Source: Sva-07 sp964651825 | Lineage (GTDB): Bacteria > Actinomycetota > Acidimicrobiia > Acidimicrobiales > Ilumatobacteraceae | Assembly: GCA_964651825.1 (NCBI GenBank) | Contig: CAZYWK010000002.1 | Coordinates: 21,161 to 85,160, forward strand | Reading direction: 5' to 3' | Length of the DNA: 64,000 nt | Position numbers and translations under genes: made by a program | Part shown: in pieces, positions 16,087 to 24,459 of the stretch | Layout: each line of letters starts with the position of its first letter | Numbering within the stretch: the first letter of the stretch is position 1 | The notes under the pieces: model-generated | Database searches by the model: none | What the model saw: only the letters and a program-made list of their open reading frames with translations | What the model was told of the DNA's origin: nothing

Positions 16087-17343
16087 CTTGGTGCGCGCGT
16101 TCTCGATCATGAGGGTGCCCGTGTCGAAGGCGCCGTGGATTCGGNNNNNNNNNNNNNNNNNNNNNNNNNNNNNNNNNNNNNNNNNNNNNNNNNNNNNNNN
16201 NNNNNNNNNNNNNNNNNNNNNNNNNNNNNNNNNNNNNNNNNNNNGGTGCGCGCGTTCTCGATCATGAGGGTGCCCGTGTCGAAGGCGCCGTGGATTCGGG
16301 GGCGCCGGCTTGCCGTCGATCGTGGCGAGGATGCTCGCGGCGACCGCCCCGCCGGCCTGGAGCGCCACGGAGCCGAGCTGCGGGTACGGATCGCCTTCGG
16401 AGTCGACGGCGGCCGCGCCGTCGCCGACCGCGTACAGCCCCGGGAACCCTTCGACACTGAGGTCGGGCCCGACGCTGATCCGGCCGCGGACGTTCGGGAG
16501 GACGTCGAGCCCCTCGATCGAGCGCGCCTTCAGCCCGCCGGCCCACACCACACAATGCGAGGGGATGTGCGTGCCGTCGCCGAAGACGGCGCGGTCGGCT
16601 TCGACGGCGGTGACCGCGGCGCCGAGCTTGAGTACGACGCCCTTGTTCTCCAACACCTTGGCGGCGTAGGCGTGCGCCTTGTCGGAGAACGGGGCGAGCA
16701 CGACCTCGCCGTGGTCGACGAGCGTGATCGTGGCGGCGGAGATGTCGAGGTCGTGATACCGCTCGGGCATCACCTCGTGCACGAGGTCGGCGAGCGCGCC
16801 GGCGGTCTCGACGCCCGTGGCGCCGGCACCGACGATGACGAAGTTCAACGCGCCCCGCTCGATGCGCGCCGGGTCGAGGTCGGCATCCTCGAACAGCCGC
16901 AGCACGCGGTTGCGCAGGATTTCGGCATCGATCGCCGAGTACAGCGGGAAGGCGTGCTCCTCGGCGCCCGGGACGCCGAAGAAGTTCGGTTCGGTACCCA
17001 CGGCCACCACGAGGTGATCGCCCGTGAACCTCGTGCCGTCGTCGGCGGTCACGGCCCGGGTGGCCGGGTCGATCGCCACGATCTCCGCGAGCTTGACATC
17101 GACGCTGCGTTGCTTGCGGAACAGTCCGCGCAGGGGACGCATCACGTCGCCGCCGTTGAGCTGAGCGGTCGCGACCTGGTACAGCAACGGTTGGAACTGG
17201 TGGTACGTGTTCTTGTCGACGAGGGTCACGTGGACACCGGCGGCGCCGAGGTGCTTCGCGCACGCCACTCCGGCGAAGCCGGCGCCGACGATCACGACTC
17301 GGGCCGCGGCGCGTCGCTCAGTCGAGGACATGCCCGTGTTCAT
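16045..17343 (-). CDS. Type II NADH:quinone oxidoreductase, C-terminus disrupted at a scaffold gap
   Basis: NDH-2 flavoenzymes pass electrons from NADH to quinone without pumping protons. The N-terminal FAD site (VVIVGAGFAGVACAKHLG), the NAD site (FVIVGAGATGVETAGALA) and the FAD/quinone region (GLYAVGDGAA, PQLGSVALQ) are all clear. After GKPAPP the expected F-x-D-x-GT motif appears as FDTGTLMIEN, but in another frame. One base too many seems to be present in a G5 run at 16298-16302. The gene then crosses a 100-N gap flanked by duplicated 55-bp ends. The listed span reads through the Ns. The true C-terminus, normally a membrane-binding amphipathic segment, cannot be trusted here. Start ATG 17343, or 17331. 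Confidence 0.8.
   Translation of the reverse strand: MNTGMSSTERRAAARVVIVGAGFAGVACAKHLGAAGVHVTLVDKNTYHQFQPLLYQVATAQLNGGDVMRPLRGLFRKQRSVDVKLAEIVAIDPATRAVTADDGTRFTGDHLVVAVGTEPNFFGVPGAEEHAFPLYSAIDAEILRNRVLRLFEDADLDPARIERGALNFVIVGAGATGVETAGALADLVHEVMPERYHDLDISAATITLVDHGEVVLAPFSDKAHAYAAKVLENKGVVLKLGAAVTAVEADRAVFGDGTHIPSHCVVWAGGLKARSIEGLDVLPNVRGRISVGPDLSVEGFPGLYAVGDGAAAVDSEGDPYPQLGSVALQAGGAVAASILATIDGKPAPPNPRRLRHGHPHDRERAHXXXXXXXXXXXXXXXXXXXXXXXXXXXXXXXXXXRIHGAFDTGTLMIENARTKVCVSQEYECRAVG
16090..16299. other. Scaffold gap 1: 100 N flanked by identical 55-bp ends
   Basis: Bases 16145-16244 are N. The 55 bp before (16090-16144) and after (16245-16299) are identical, so the joined contigs most likely overlap by 55 bp and the gap length is artificial. 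Confidence 0.9.
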
Positions 17344-17581
17344 ACCGTTCGTCGCCTCTCGGCACCCTGGTCGCCGAGGCCGAGGGACTGCCCGGTGCGA
17401 TCGACGGCGAGCGGTTGCGCTTCCTGTGGCATGACGACTCCGGGCAGGCGGACGGGCACGGACGGAACGACCGCCGCATCACGCTAGACCGCGGTCCGCG
17501 ACTGGGTCGCCGCGACCTCACCGATCCGCGCGGGGGCCTTCGGTGAGCGTCGTGGCGTGGCCCAGTGAGACGACCGAGACC

Positions 17582-17620
17582 TAGAGTGGCAACCTCACCA
17601 CCGGGCGACGAGGAAAGGAA
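17582..17620 (+). promoter_or_regulatory. Promoter -10 and strong ribosome binding site for the SPFH operon
   Basis: A -10 hexamer TAGAGT (17582-17587) is followed by a short leader with a strong Shine-Dalgarno, GAGGAAAGGA, ending 9 nt before ATG 17629. The preceding 240 bases (17344-17581) hold no gene I can support. Unlike many genes here, this operon has a conventional leader. Confidence 0.55.
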
Positions 17621-17628
17621 TCTCACCT

Positions 17629-18858
17629 ATGGGGCTCATTCGGGCGGCAGTTGGCGCGATCGGCGGCACCTTGGCCGATCAGTGGAAGGACTTCTACACC
17701 GTGCCGGAAGGCCTGGCACCGACGGCCGCGCTGTTCGCCGCGGTGCCACGCGGTCAGAACGCAGGCCGCGGTTCGAACACCAAGGCCTCCGACGGTGTGA
17801 TCACCAACGGCAGCCGCATCGTCGTGCCCGAGGGCTACGGCCTCGTGCTGATGGAGCAGGGCGCGATCACTGGTTTCGCCGCCGAGGCCGGCGCGTACGA
17901 GTGGAACAGCGAGGCGCAGGACTCCGAGTCGATCTTCGCGGGTGACGGCATCGTGAGCCCGCTGATCAAGACATCGTGGGAGCGCTTTAAGTTCGGCGGT
18001 CGGCCGGGCACCCAGCAGCGCGCCTTCTTCGTGACGCTGAAGGAGCTCCCGAACAACCGCTTCGGCACCCAGTCGGAGATCTACTGGGACGACGCGTACA
18101 TGAACGCGCAGGTCGGTGCGGTCACCCGCGGCACCTACACGCTCAAGATCGTCGACCCGATCCTGTTCGTCAAGGCGTGGGTGCCGGCGAAGTACCTCGA
18201 GCCGGGTCAGGTGTTCGATTTCACCGATATCGAGAACGACGCCGCATCGCAGCTGTTCAACGAGGTTGTCGGCTCGCTCGCCCCGGCATTCTCGATGTAC
18301 ACCAACGATCCGTCGAAGGGCAACCGCATCACCAAGATCCAGCAGGACTCGGTCGGTTTCGCCCAGAGCCTGTCGGCCGCGGTCGAGCAGAACTACCAGT
18401 GGGCCACCGGGCGCGGCCTGCAGATCGTGGCCACCGCGATCATCTCGATCGAATACGACGAGATGACCCGCGAGCTGCTCCGCAACGTGCAGCGCGCCGA
18501 CGCACTCTCGGGCGCTCGAGGCAACTCGAACCTCCAGGCGTCGGTCGCCGCCGGCTTCGAGTCGGCGGGTGACAGCGGCGGTGGCGCAGGCCTGGTCGGC
18601 ATGGGCATGGCAGCGGGGGCGACAGGCCTCGGCGGGCTGCAGCAACCGGTACCGGGCATCGGTGCCCAGAGCACACCGCCGCCTCCGCCCCCTCCCGCCG
18701 CCGCGGCGCCGGCACCCGCCCCCGCGCCTGCGGCCCCGGCGGCACCCGCAGCCGAGGATCCGATGGCGCAGTTGGCCAAGTTCAAGGAGATGCTCGACGC
18801 GGGTCTGATCACACAAGAGGACTACGACGCCGCCAAGAACAAGGTGCTCGGACTCTGA
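17629..18858 (+). CDS. SPFH-domain protein with C-terminal SHOCT, YdjI-like
   Basis: This 409-residue protein opens with an SPFH/band-7-like domain (about residues 30-300) of the 'virion core protein' type typified by Bacillus subtilis YdjI. A Gly-rich stretch and a Pro/Ala-rich linker with a run of seven prolines come next. The C-terminal SHOCT helix pair contains the typical LAKFKEMLDAGLITQEDYD. SPFH proteins form membrane-associated scaffolds; YdjI is recruited to the membrane by its zinc-ribbon and membrane-anchored partners during envelope stress. The next two genes here are exactly such proteins. That functional role is inferred from the Bacillus operon, not shown by the sequence. Confidence 0.88.
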   Translation: MGLIRAAVGAIGGTLADQWKDFYTVPEGLAPTAALFAAVPRGQNAGRGSNTKASDGVITNGSRIVVPEGYGLVLMEQGAITGFAAEAGAYEWNSEAQDSESIFAGDGIVSPLIKTSWERFKFGGRPGTQQRAFFVTLKELPNNRFGTQSEIYWDDAYMNAQVGAVTRGTYTLKIVDPILFVKAWVPAKYLEPGQVFDFTDIENDAASQLFNEVVGSLAPAFSMYTNDPSKGNRITKIQQDSVGFAQSLSAAVEQNYQWATGRGLQIVATAIISIEYDEMTRELLRNVQRADALSGARGNSNLQASVAAGFESAGDSGGGAGLVGMGMAAGATGLGGLQQPVPGIGAQSTPPPPPPPAAAAPAPAPAPAAPAAPAAEDPMAQLAKFKEMLDAGLITQEDYDAAKNKVLGL

Positions 18859-18877
18859 GCCCGCGCGGGCGCACGAC

Positions 18878-20092
18878 ATGACGAACCTGCCACCTCCCGG
18901 CGACGGCGACCGATCGCCGGCCGTCGACATCCCGAGCATCGACACGCGGAACGAACGGCTGGACGACGGCGTCAACCGCTGCCCGCAGTGCGGAGCTACG
19001 GAGATCCAGCTGCGCCCGTCCGCGGGCATGCTCATCTGCCTGTTCTGCCGGCACGAATGGTCCGAGGCGCGCATCGACGAGACGATCAGCAACGGTGACC
19101 TCGCTGCGTTGCGCGGCACGACGATCGGCTCGGGCGCCTCCGACATCGACACGGGTGCCGACTCGCTGATCACCATGAAGTGCGCCGGCTGCGGGGCTGA
19201 GGTCGTCGTCAACACCGCCGAGCAGATGGGTGCCCGGTGCCACTGGTGCCGCCACGTGCTCACGGTCAACGAGCAGGTGCCCAATGGCGCGGTGCCCGAC
19301 GCGGTGTTGCCGTTCAAGATCACCCACGACGACGCGATGGTGAAGATCCGCGAGTTCGCCGGCAAGCGACGCCTGTTCGCCGACCGAGCGTTCGTGCGTG
19401 ACTTCAAGGCCGACAACGTCGTCGGTGTCTACATGCCCTACATGGTGGTCGACGGCAATGCCAGTGCCGACATCGCGGGCTTCGGCGAGGTCAAGACGCG
19501 CCAGTACACGCGGGGCACCGACGACGACAAGGAAACCGTCTACGACGCCGATGTCTACGAGGTCCAGCGACACGTCGACTTCACCGTCGACGACTTGACG
19601 GTCGAGTCGTCGGCCGAGCGGGCGCACATCGATGCCTCGACCAACACCAACAACGTCATCAACACGATCCTGCCGTTCGACACCGCGAACGCGGTGAAGT
19701 GGAACGCCAGCTACCTCACGGGGTTCACGTCCGAGAAGCGTGACCAGGACGTCGACCATCTGCGGCCGGCGGTCGAGAACCAGTTGCTCTCGATCGCGAG
19801 GTCGCAGGTCGCGTCGAGCGTCGGTCGCTACGACCGCGGTGTGCGGTGGGAACGCGAGCGGCTCGACGTGCACGGCACGCGCTGGGTGTCGATGTACCTG
19901 CCGGTCTGGCTCTACTCCCACATCGACGAAAAGGGTGGCAAGGGCATGGTGCACTACATCGCCGTGAACGGCCGGACGGGCGAGGTCATGGGCAGCGTTC
20001 CGGTCTCGCACCCGAGGTTGCTCGCGGCGGCACTGGCCGTCGGCGTGGTCATCGAGGCGGTCATGATCGCGATCCTGGCGGCGGCCGGATGA
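18878..20092 (+). CDS. Double zinc-ribbon membrane protein, YdjG-like
   Basis: This 404-residue protein carries two TFIIB-type zinc ribbons near the N-terminus: CPQCGAT...CLFC and CAGCGAE...CHWC. A long mixed region with a WYMPYM-like patch (VYMPYMVVDG) follows, and a single hydrophobic helix closes it (about residues 380-402, LLAAALAVGVVIEAVMIAIL). It lies 19 nt behind the SPFH gene and overlaps the next small gene as ATGA. The combination matches the YdjG/YdjH partners that hold YdjI at the membrane in Bacillus. Here the PspA homologue of that operon is absent. Confidence 0.82.
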   Translation: MTNLPPPGDGDRSPAVDIPSIDTRNERLDDGVNRCPQCGATEIQLRPSAGMLICLFCRHEWSEARIDETISNGDLAALRGTTIGSGASDIDTGADSLITMKCAGCGAEVVVNTAEQMGARCHWCRHVLTVNEQVPNGAVPDAVLPFKITHDDAMVKIREFAGKRRLFADRAFVRDFKADNVVGVYMPYMVVDGNASADIAGFGEVKTRQYTRGTDDDKETVYDADVYEVQRHVDFTVDDLTVESSAERAHIDASTNTNNVINTILPFDTANAVKWNASYLTGFTSEKRDQDVDHLRPAVENQLLSIARSQVASSVGRYDRGVRWERERLDVHGTRWVSMYLPVWLYSHIDEKGGKGMVHYIAVNGRTGEVMGSVPVSHPRLLAAALAVGVVIEAVMIAILAAAG

Positions 20093-20400
20093 TCGCGATC
20101 ATGCTGGCCGAGCTCGCCTCGGTGTTGTCGCCCGCGACGTTCGCTGCCTCCGACGGCGATGGCGGCCCGGCGTGGCTGCTCGTGCTCGGACCTGCTGGTG
20201 CGGCCGGGGTCTACTTCGGGCTGTGGCGTTACTACCGCAACACCCATGCGTCGCACGACTTCGAGCACGAAACTCGTGTCGAGGCGCAGCCGGTCACCGG
20301 AAACGACTCGAAGGTCAAGGCGATCACCGGCACCACGAAGTCACGGATCGACGGCGACAACCGCACCGACCACCGCCGGCGGGTGCAGCGCTTCGAGTAG
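20089..20400 (+). CDS. Small single-pass membrane protein in the SPFH operon
   Basis: This 103-residue protein starts with a hydrophobic segment that may act as a signal, then a membrane helix (about residues 27-46, WLLVLGPAGAAGVYFGLW), then a basic, hydrophilic cytoplasmic tail. The ATG overlaps the stop of the zinc-ribbon gene (ATGA), so it is co-translated with it and is probably part of the same complex. I do not recognise a named family. Its stop codon sits in a 7-bp inverted repeat (20395-20401 / 20418-20424) shared with the stop of the convergent GrpB-like gene. Confidence 0.75.
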   Translation: MIAIMLAELASVLSPATFAASDGDGGPAWLLVLGPAGAAGVYFGLWRYYRNTHASHDFEHETRVEAQPVTGNDSKVKAITGTTKSRIDGDNRTDHRRRVQRFE

Positions 20401-20418
20401 CGCTCGATCGCTCGCTTG

Positions 20419-21030
20419 CTACTCACCGGTCAAGCCGTGACCGCGGAATACCTGGTCGAGCAGGTCGCGTAGGAACGGTTCCTTCCGTTGGTTGTAGTCG
20501 GCGCCGGTCCCGCCGCCGGCCGCGTTGACGTCGCCGCTCGCCCACCGCTTGGCCTCGGCGTAGCGGTCGCGATCGTCGGGGTGGTCGCGCAGCCAGTCGC
20601 GCAGGAGCCGGTGGCGGATGGCCTCCGGGCAGTCAGGTCCGAACAGGTGCACGTTCGCCGAGCGATCCACGGGCTGGAACAGCCGGTGCTCGTGCCACGC
20701 GCGCTCGCGCAGGATCAGCACGAAGCCGGCTGCTTCGATCGACGGCCGGTACGACGGTTCGTCGGCCGGGTCGGCGACCGTGACGTCGATGTCGATGACC
20801 GGCTTGGCGGCCAGGCCGGGCACCGAGGTCGATCCGACGTGCTCGACGTCGATCGCGGCCGCTCCGAGCGCCGAGTGGATTCGGGCCGCGAGCGCATCGA
20901 ACAGCGCCGGCCAGGCCGGGTCGTAGTCGACGACGTCGATCGTGCGGCGCACCGGCTCGACGAGGAACTCGACCCCATCAGGGTCGTACTCCCAGTGACG
21001 GACGATGTCCTGCGCCGACGCCATCGGCAC
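20419..21030 (-). CDS. GrpB/UPF0157 family nucleotidyltransferase-like protein
   Basis: This 203-residue protein has the family's opening YDPAWPALFDALA and the nucleotidyltransferase-like core EHVGSTSVPGLAAKPVIDID, then HVHLF-type residues (ANVHLFG). The fold resembles minimal nucleotidyltransferases; some members have been linked to dephospho-CoA kinase fusions, but no activity is established for single-domain ones. The start is ATG 21030, or 21024 two codons in. It converges on the SPFH operon and lies 24 nt after the start side of the binding-lipoprotein gene's stop, with no obvious link to either. Confidence 0.85.
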   Translation of the reverse strand: MPMASAQDIVRHWEYDPDGVEFLVEPVRRTIDVVDYDPAWPALFDALAARIHSALGAAAIDVEHVGSTSVPGLAAKPVIDIDVTVADPADEPSYRPSIEAAGFVLILRERAWHEHRLFQPVDRSANVHLFGPDCPEAIRHRLLRDWLRDHPDDRDRYAEAKRWASGDVNAAGGGTGADYNQRKEPFLRDLLDQVFRGHGLTGE

Positions 21031-21054
21031 AGTCTGCCCGGCGCCGGGCCGGCG

Positions 21055-22119
21055 TCAGCTGGCGGCTGCCGCCTCGAGGGCCGGACGGATGGCGTCGAGG
21101 GCGTAGGGGATCGACAGCGGTGACGGGGTGTTCAGGCCGCTGACGGTGGCGGCGTCGAGGATCGACACCGCGCCCGACTGCACGGCGGGCAGCGCCGCGT
21201 AGCCGGGGATCTCGTTCGGATCGGCGCCGTTGGTCAGCAGGATCAGCAGATCGGAGTCGAGCATGCCGATCTCCTCGGTGCTGATCTGCATGCGTCCGGA
21301 CGCGCCGCCGGCCGCGGCGACCAGCTCGGGATCGATCTCGAGGCCGATCGAACGGAAGAACGTGGCCGCCCCGTCGTTCGGGTCGGCGACGATGTAGATG
21401 GCGTCGCCGGCGACGTAGTTGGCGAGCGCATACGTCTTGCCCTCGAGGCCCGGGAGCTCGGCGAGCACGTCGGCGCTCAACTGTTCGGAGTCGTCGATCA
21501 GGGCCTGGGCCTCGTCGGGCTGGTCGAGGATCTGTCCCGCCGCGACGGCCATGTCCTGCCACTGGTCGACTTCGGCGTCGCTCAGCGTGGCGATCGTCGG
21601 GGCGATCTGGCTGAGCTGGTCGTAGGTGGCCTGGTCGACGGCGAAGTAGGTGATGACGATGAGGTCGGGGTGGAGCGCGGCCACCACCTCGTACGGGATC
21701 GTGTCGATGGCCGGGATCGGTTCGACGCCGTCGAGCAGGCCCTCCTGCCACGGGAAGTAGCCGGTGTCGAGGAAGGGCAGCGCCACATAGCCATCGAGGG
21801 GAGCGTTCAGCGCGAGGAGGACGTCGGTCCACTGCGGATCGAGCGAGACGATGTGTTCCGGCGCGGCCTCGAAGGTGGTCGAACCGAAGCGATGATCGAT
21901 GGTGACCGGGTAGGCCGCTTCGGGTTCCGTGGTGTCCGCGGCCTCGGTGGGTTCTGGCGCATCGGTCGTGCCGACCGGTGCGTCGGTCGCCGCGGGTGTA
22001 TCGGTCGCGACCGGTTCGGTGTCGGCCGGGGTCGTGGTCGCGGCGCTCGAGTCGTCGTCGCTCCCGCAGGCGGCGAGCGAGAGTGCGGCGACGGACATCA
22101 GGACAACGATTCGCTTCAT
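21055..22119 (-). CDS. Siderophore/iron-type ABC substrate-binding lipoprotein
   Basis: This 354-residue lipoprotein has a short signal peptide ending in the lipobox SLAACG, then an acidic Thr/Ala-rich linker. A cluster-8 type binding protein (FecB/FhuD fold) follows, with the typical opening HIVSLDPQWTDVLLALN and the helix-spanning layout. It should bind a ferric siderophore or related chelate at the outer face of the membrane. No permease or ATPase is beside it, so it would depend on components encoded elsewhere. A palindromic GGTATACC lies just before the start; it is not a clear DtxR/IdeR box. Confidence 0.85.
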   Translation of the reverse strand: MKRIVVLMSVAALSLAACGSDDDSSAATTTPADTEPVATDTPAATDAPVGTTDAPEPTEAADTTEPEAAYPVTIDHRFGSTTFEAAPEHIVSLDPQWTDVLLALNAPLDGYVALPFLDTGYFPWQEGLLDGVEPIPAIDTIPYEVVAALHPDLIVITYFAVDQATYDQLSQIAPTIATLSDAEVDQWQDMAVAAGQILDQPDEAQALIDDSEQLSADVLAELPGLEGKTYALANYVAGDAIYIVADPNDGAATFFRSIGLEIDPELVAAAGGASGRMQISTEEIGMLDSDLLILLTNGADPNEIPGYAALPAVQSGAVSILDAATVSGLNTPSPLSIPYALDAIRPALEAAAAS

Positions 22120-22185
22120 GTTCGGTATACCTACCAGATCGGTGTGCGCGGCGCGCGATCCGTGGCGCGCTGGGAGGGCGCGGGG

Positions 22186-23046
22186 TCACGACGTGGGCGG
22201 GTCGATGATCCTCGAGATCTCGGCGATCACGATCTGTGGGTCCGTGAAGGGCACGTAGTGGCTCGACTGCTCGGCGAGCACGTGCCGACCCTGGGTCAGC
22301 GCCGCCGCCGACGCTCGATGGGCGGCGACGAGCTCGGGGCGCCGGCCTCGTTCCATCCGTCCCATCCTGGCGCCGGAGATGATCGTGACCGGTACGTCGG
22401 GGAGCACGAGCGGCTCGACGCGGAGGCGTTGCAAGTCGTCGATCGACGGTGCCATCTCGGCCAACTGTTCGGCCAATGCCGCCGGCGTGCCGTCCTCGGT
22501 GCGCATGCTCGTGGCCCAGGGCTCCGGGAGTCGCTTGGCCATCGCTCCGACGAACCTTCGCGCGAGGCCGAGGCGCACCATCCACGGCATGATCTTTGGC
22601 ATCCACTGCGTCTGGCGCTCGTTGGCCTTGGAGAAGAACAGGTCGCAGCGCTCGTCGGTCACATCGACGAGCACGAGCCCGGCGATCCGGTCGGGACGCG
22701 CCGCGGCCGCGCACCGCACGATCGGCCCACCCCAACTGTGGCCGACGAGCACGAACGGCCCATCGCCCACCTGGTCGAGCAGGTCGACGAGGTCGCTCGT
22801 GAGCCGCGCCAGATCACGGGTGCTTGACGGATCGCGCGCGCTGCGGCCGAGGCCACTGCGGTCGTAGACGATCGCCGTCGCCCGCTCGGCGATCGTGGGG
22901 ACGATCGCGCCCCAGCAGTTGCGCGAGGCGCCCATCCCGGACTCGAAGACCACGGTCGGTGCTCCGTGGCCGAAGCGTTCGGCGTGCAGCGTCCGCCCAT
23001 CGCGGGTGGTCACCGGCATCGGGGATCCCGGAGTGGGTGGGCTCAT
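22186..23046 (-). CDS. Alpha/beta hydrolase
   Basis: This 286-residue protein has the alpha/beta hydrolase fold. The oxyanion region (ESGMGASRNCW), nucleophile elbow GHSWGG and C-terminal catalytic histidine in QSSHYVPF are all visible; the catalytic aspartate should be in PDVPVTIISG. The substrate cannot be predicted. It lies 20 nt after the acyl-CoA dehydrogenase stop on the same strand, so the two are probably co-transcribed, perhaps in acyl or ester metabolism. Confidence 0.87.
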   Translation of the reverse strand: MSPPTPGSPMPVTTRDGRTLHAERFGHGAPTVVFESGMGASRNCWGAIVPTIAERATAIVYDRSGLGRSARDPSSTRDLARLTSDLVDLLDQVGDGPFVLVGHSWGGPIVRCAAAARPDRIAGLVLVDVTDERCDLFFSKANERQTQWMPKIMPWMVRLGLARRFVGAMAKRLPEPWATSMRTEDGTPAALAEQLAEMAPSIDDLQRLRVEPLVLPDVPVTIISGARMGRMERGRRPELVAAHRASAAALTQGRHVLAEQSSHYVPFTDPQIVIAEISRIIDPPTS

Positions 23047-23065
23047 CGCACGCGGCGTCGCCAGG

Positions 23066-24346
23066 TCAGCGGCGGTTGGCGAGGTACTTCTTGTAGCCCT
23101 CGGCGAGGGTGCGGAGCTCGGGGTCGGCCTCGAAGCGGGGTTCGTACTTGGCCCAGGCGGCTTCGCGCTTGGCGGGGAAGTACTCGGTGGGCCAGTAGCC
23201 CTCGTGGGGCCGGTAGCCCTTGAGCACGTTGCGGGCGACGGTGGCCTTGTGGACCTCGTCGGCGCCGTCGGCCAGGCCCATCGTGGGGGCGCCGGCGTAC
23301 ATGTCCTGGAGGGGAGTGAGGTTGGTGGTGCCGAGCGAGCCCATGATGTGCAGGGCGTTGAACGACACTTCGCGCAACACGTTGGCCATCGTGTACTTGA
23401 CCGCGGCGATGTCGGTGCGGGTCTCCTGGGTGGAGGTGTTGTCGATCTTCCAGGCGGTCTCGAGCACGAACAGGCGCAGCATGCGGATCTGGGCGTAGGA
23501 GTCGGCGATCTTCTCCTGGACCATCTGGTGCTCGGCGATGATCTTGCCGTGCGACTCGCGTGACAGTGCCCGCTCGCACATCATGTCGAAGGCGAGCTTG
23601 CACTGGGCGATGGTGCGCATCGCGTGGTGGATGCGCCCGCCGCCGAGGCGGCGTTGGGCGAGGACCTTGGCGCCGTCTTCGGGGCCGAGGAGGTGGTCGA
23701 GGGGGATGCGGACGTCGTTGTAGATGATGTGGTTGTGGTTGCGGGGTTCGGGCATGATCTCCACGCCCGGCGTCTCGCGCGGCACGACGAACATGCCGTT
23801 GGTGCACATCACGAACAAGATGTCGGCGACGCGCCCGGCGCTGGTGAACCACTTCTCGCCGTTGATCACCCATTCGTCGCCGTCACGGGTGGCGTAGGTC
23901 TTGAACAGGTTCGGATCCGAGCCGCCCTGGGGTTCGGTCATCGAGTAGGCCGACCACAGCTCCTGGTTGAGCATCGGGATGAGCCAACGCTGCTTCTGCT
24001 CGTCGGTGCCGTAGGCGGCGAGCATCTCCATGTTGCCGGTGTCGGGCGCGGCGGCGCCGAACATCTGCGGCGCAGAGGGGTACTTGCCGAGGATCTCGTT
24101 CAGCAGGCCCAACTTGAGCTGGCCGTAGCCGGGCCCGCCGAGCTCCTCGTCGAGGAAGATGGCCCACAGCCCTTGGTCCTTGATCTGGTCCTGCAGGCTC
24201 TTCACGAGCGCCTTGATCTTCGGATCCTTCGAGCGCACCGCGTACGGGAACACGTAGTTGAGCGGCTCGATCTCCTCGCGGCAGAACTCATCCACCCAGT
24301 CGAGCTTCTTCTGGAATTCGGGCTCAGTGGAGAAATCCCACGCCAT
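23066..24346 (-). CDS. Acyl-CoA dehydrogenase
   Basis: This 426-residue flavoprotein introduces a double bond into an acyl-CoA during fatty-acid or branched-chain breakdown. The FAD/substrate motif AYSMTEPQGGSDP and the adjoining GDEWVINGEKWFTS are diagnostic, and a C-terminal PTMGLADGADEVHK segment fits the family. The wording resembles the long-chain/FadE group with an N-terminal helical extension. A Shine-Dalgarno (AGAAGGTGA) stands upstream of ATG 24346. It is followed by the alpha/beta hydrolase gene. Confidence 0.92.
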   Translation of the reverse strand: MAWDFSTEPEFQKKLDWVDEFCREEIEPLNYVFPYAVRSKDPKIKALVKSLQDQIKDQGLWAIFLDEELGGPGYGQLKLGLLNEILGKYPSAPQMFGAAAPDTGNMEMLAAYGTDEQKQRWLIPMLNQELWSAYSMTEPQGGSDPNLFKTYATRDGDEWVINGEKWFTSAGRVADILFVMCTNGMFVVPRETPGVEIMPEPRNHNHIIYNDVRIPLDHLLGPEDGAKVLAQRRLGGGRIHHAMRTIAQCKLAFDMMCERALSRESHGKIIAEHQMVQEKIADSYAQIRMLRLFVLETAWKIDNTSTQETRTDIAAVKYTMANVLREVSFNALHIMGSLGTTNLTPLQDMYAGAPTMGLADGADEVHKATVARNVLKGYRPHEGYWPTEYFPAKREAAWAKYEPRFEADPELRTLAEGYKKYLANRR

Positions 24347-24459
24347 CGTCGGTCACCTTCTCAGTCGTCGCGCTCAGTCGTCGCGGTCAAGTCGTTGCGA
24401 TCGACCGACTGTACGAAATCGAGTCCGTCGGCGACGAGTGGAGCCGTGTCCGATCCCGC

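Noticed and set aside
16090..16299. 55-bp direct repeats as a real tandem duplication or attachment site
   Set aside because: The same length of 55 bp occurs at both N gaps, which is better explained by assembler k-mer overlap than by biology.
20395..20424. Strong terminator between the SPFH operon and the GrpB gene
   Set aside because: The arms are only 7 bp with a 16-nt loop and no T-run, so it is noted in the gene entry but not called as a terminator.
22115..22145. DtxR/IdeR iron box before the siderophore-binding lipoprotein
   Set aside because: The palindrome GGTATACC is present, but the flanks do not fit the TTAGG..CCTAA consensus well enough.
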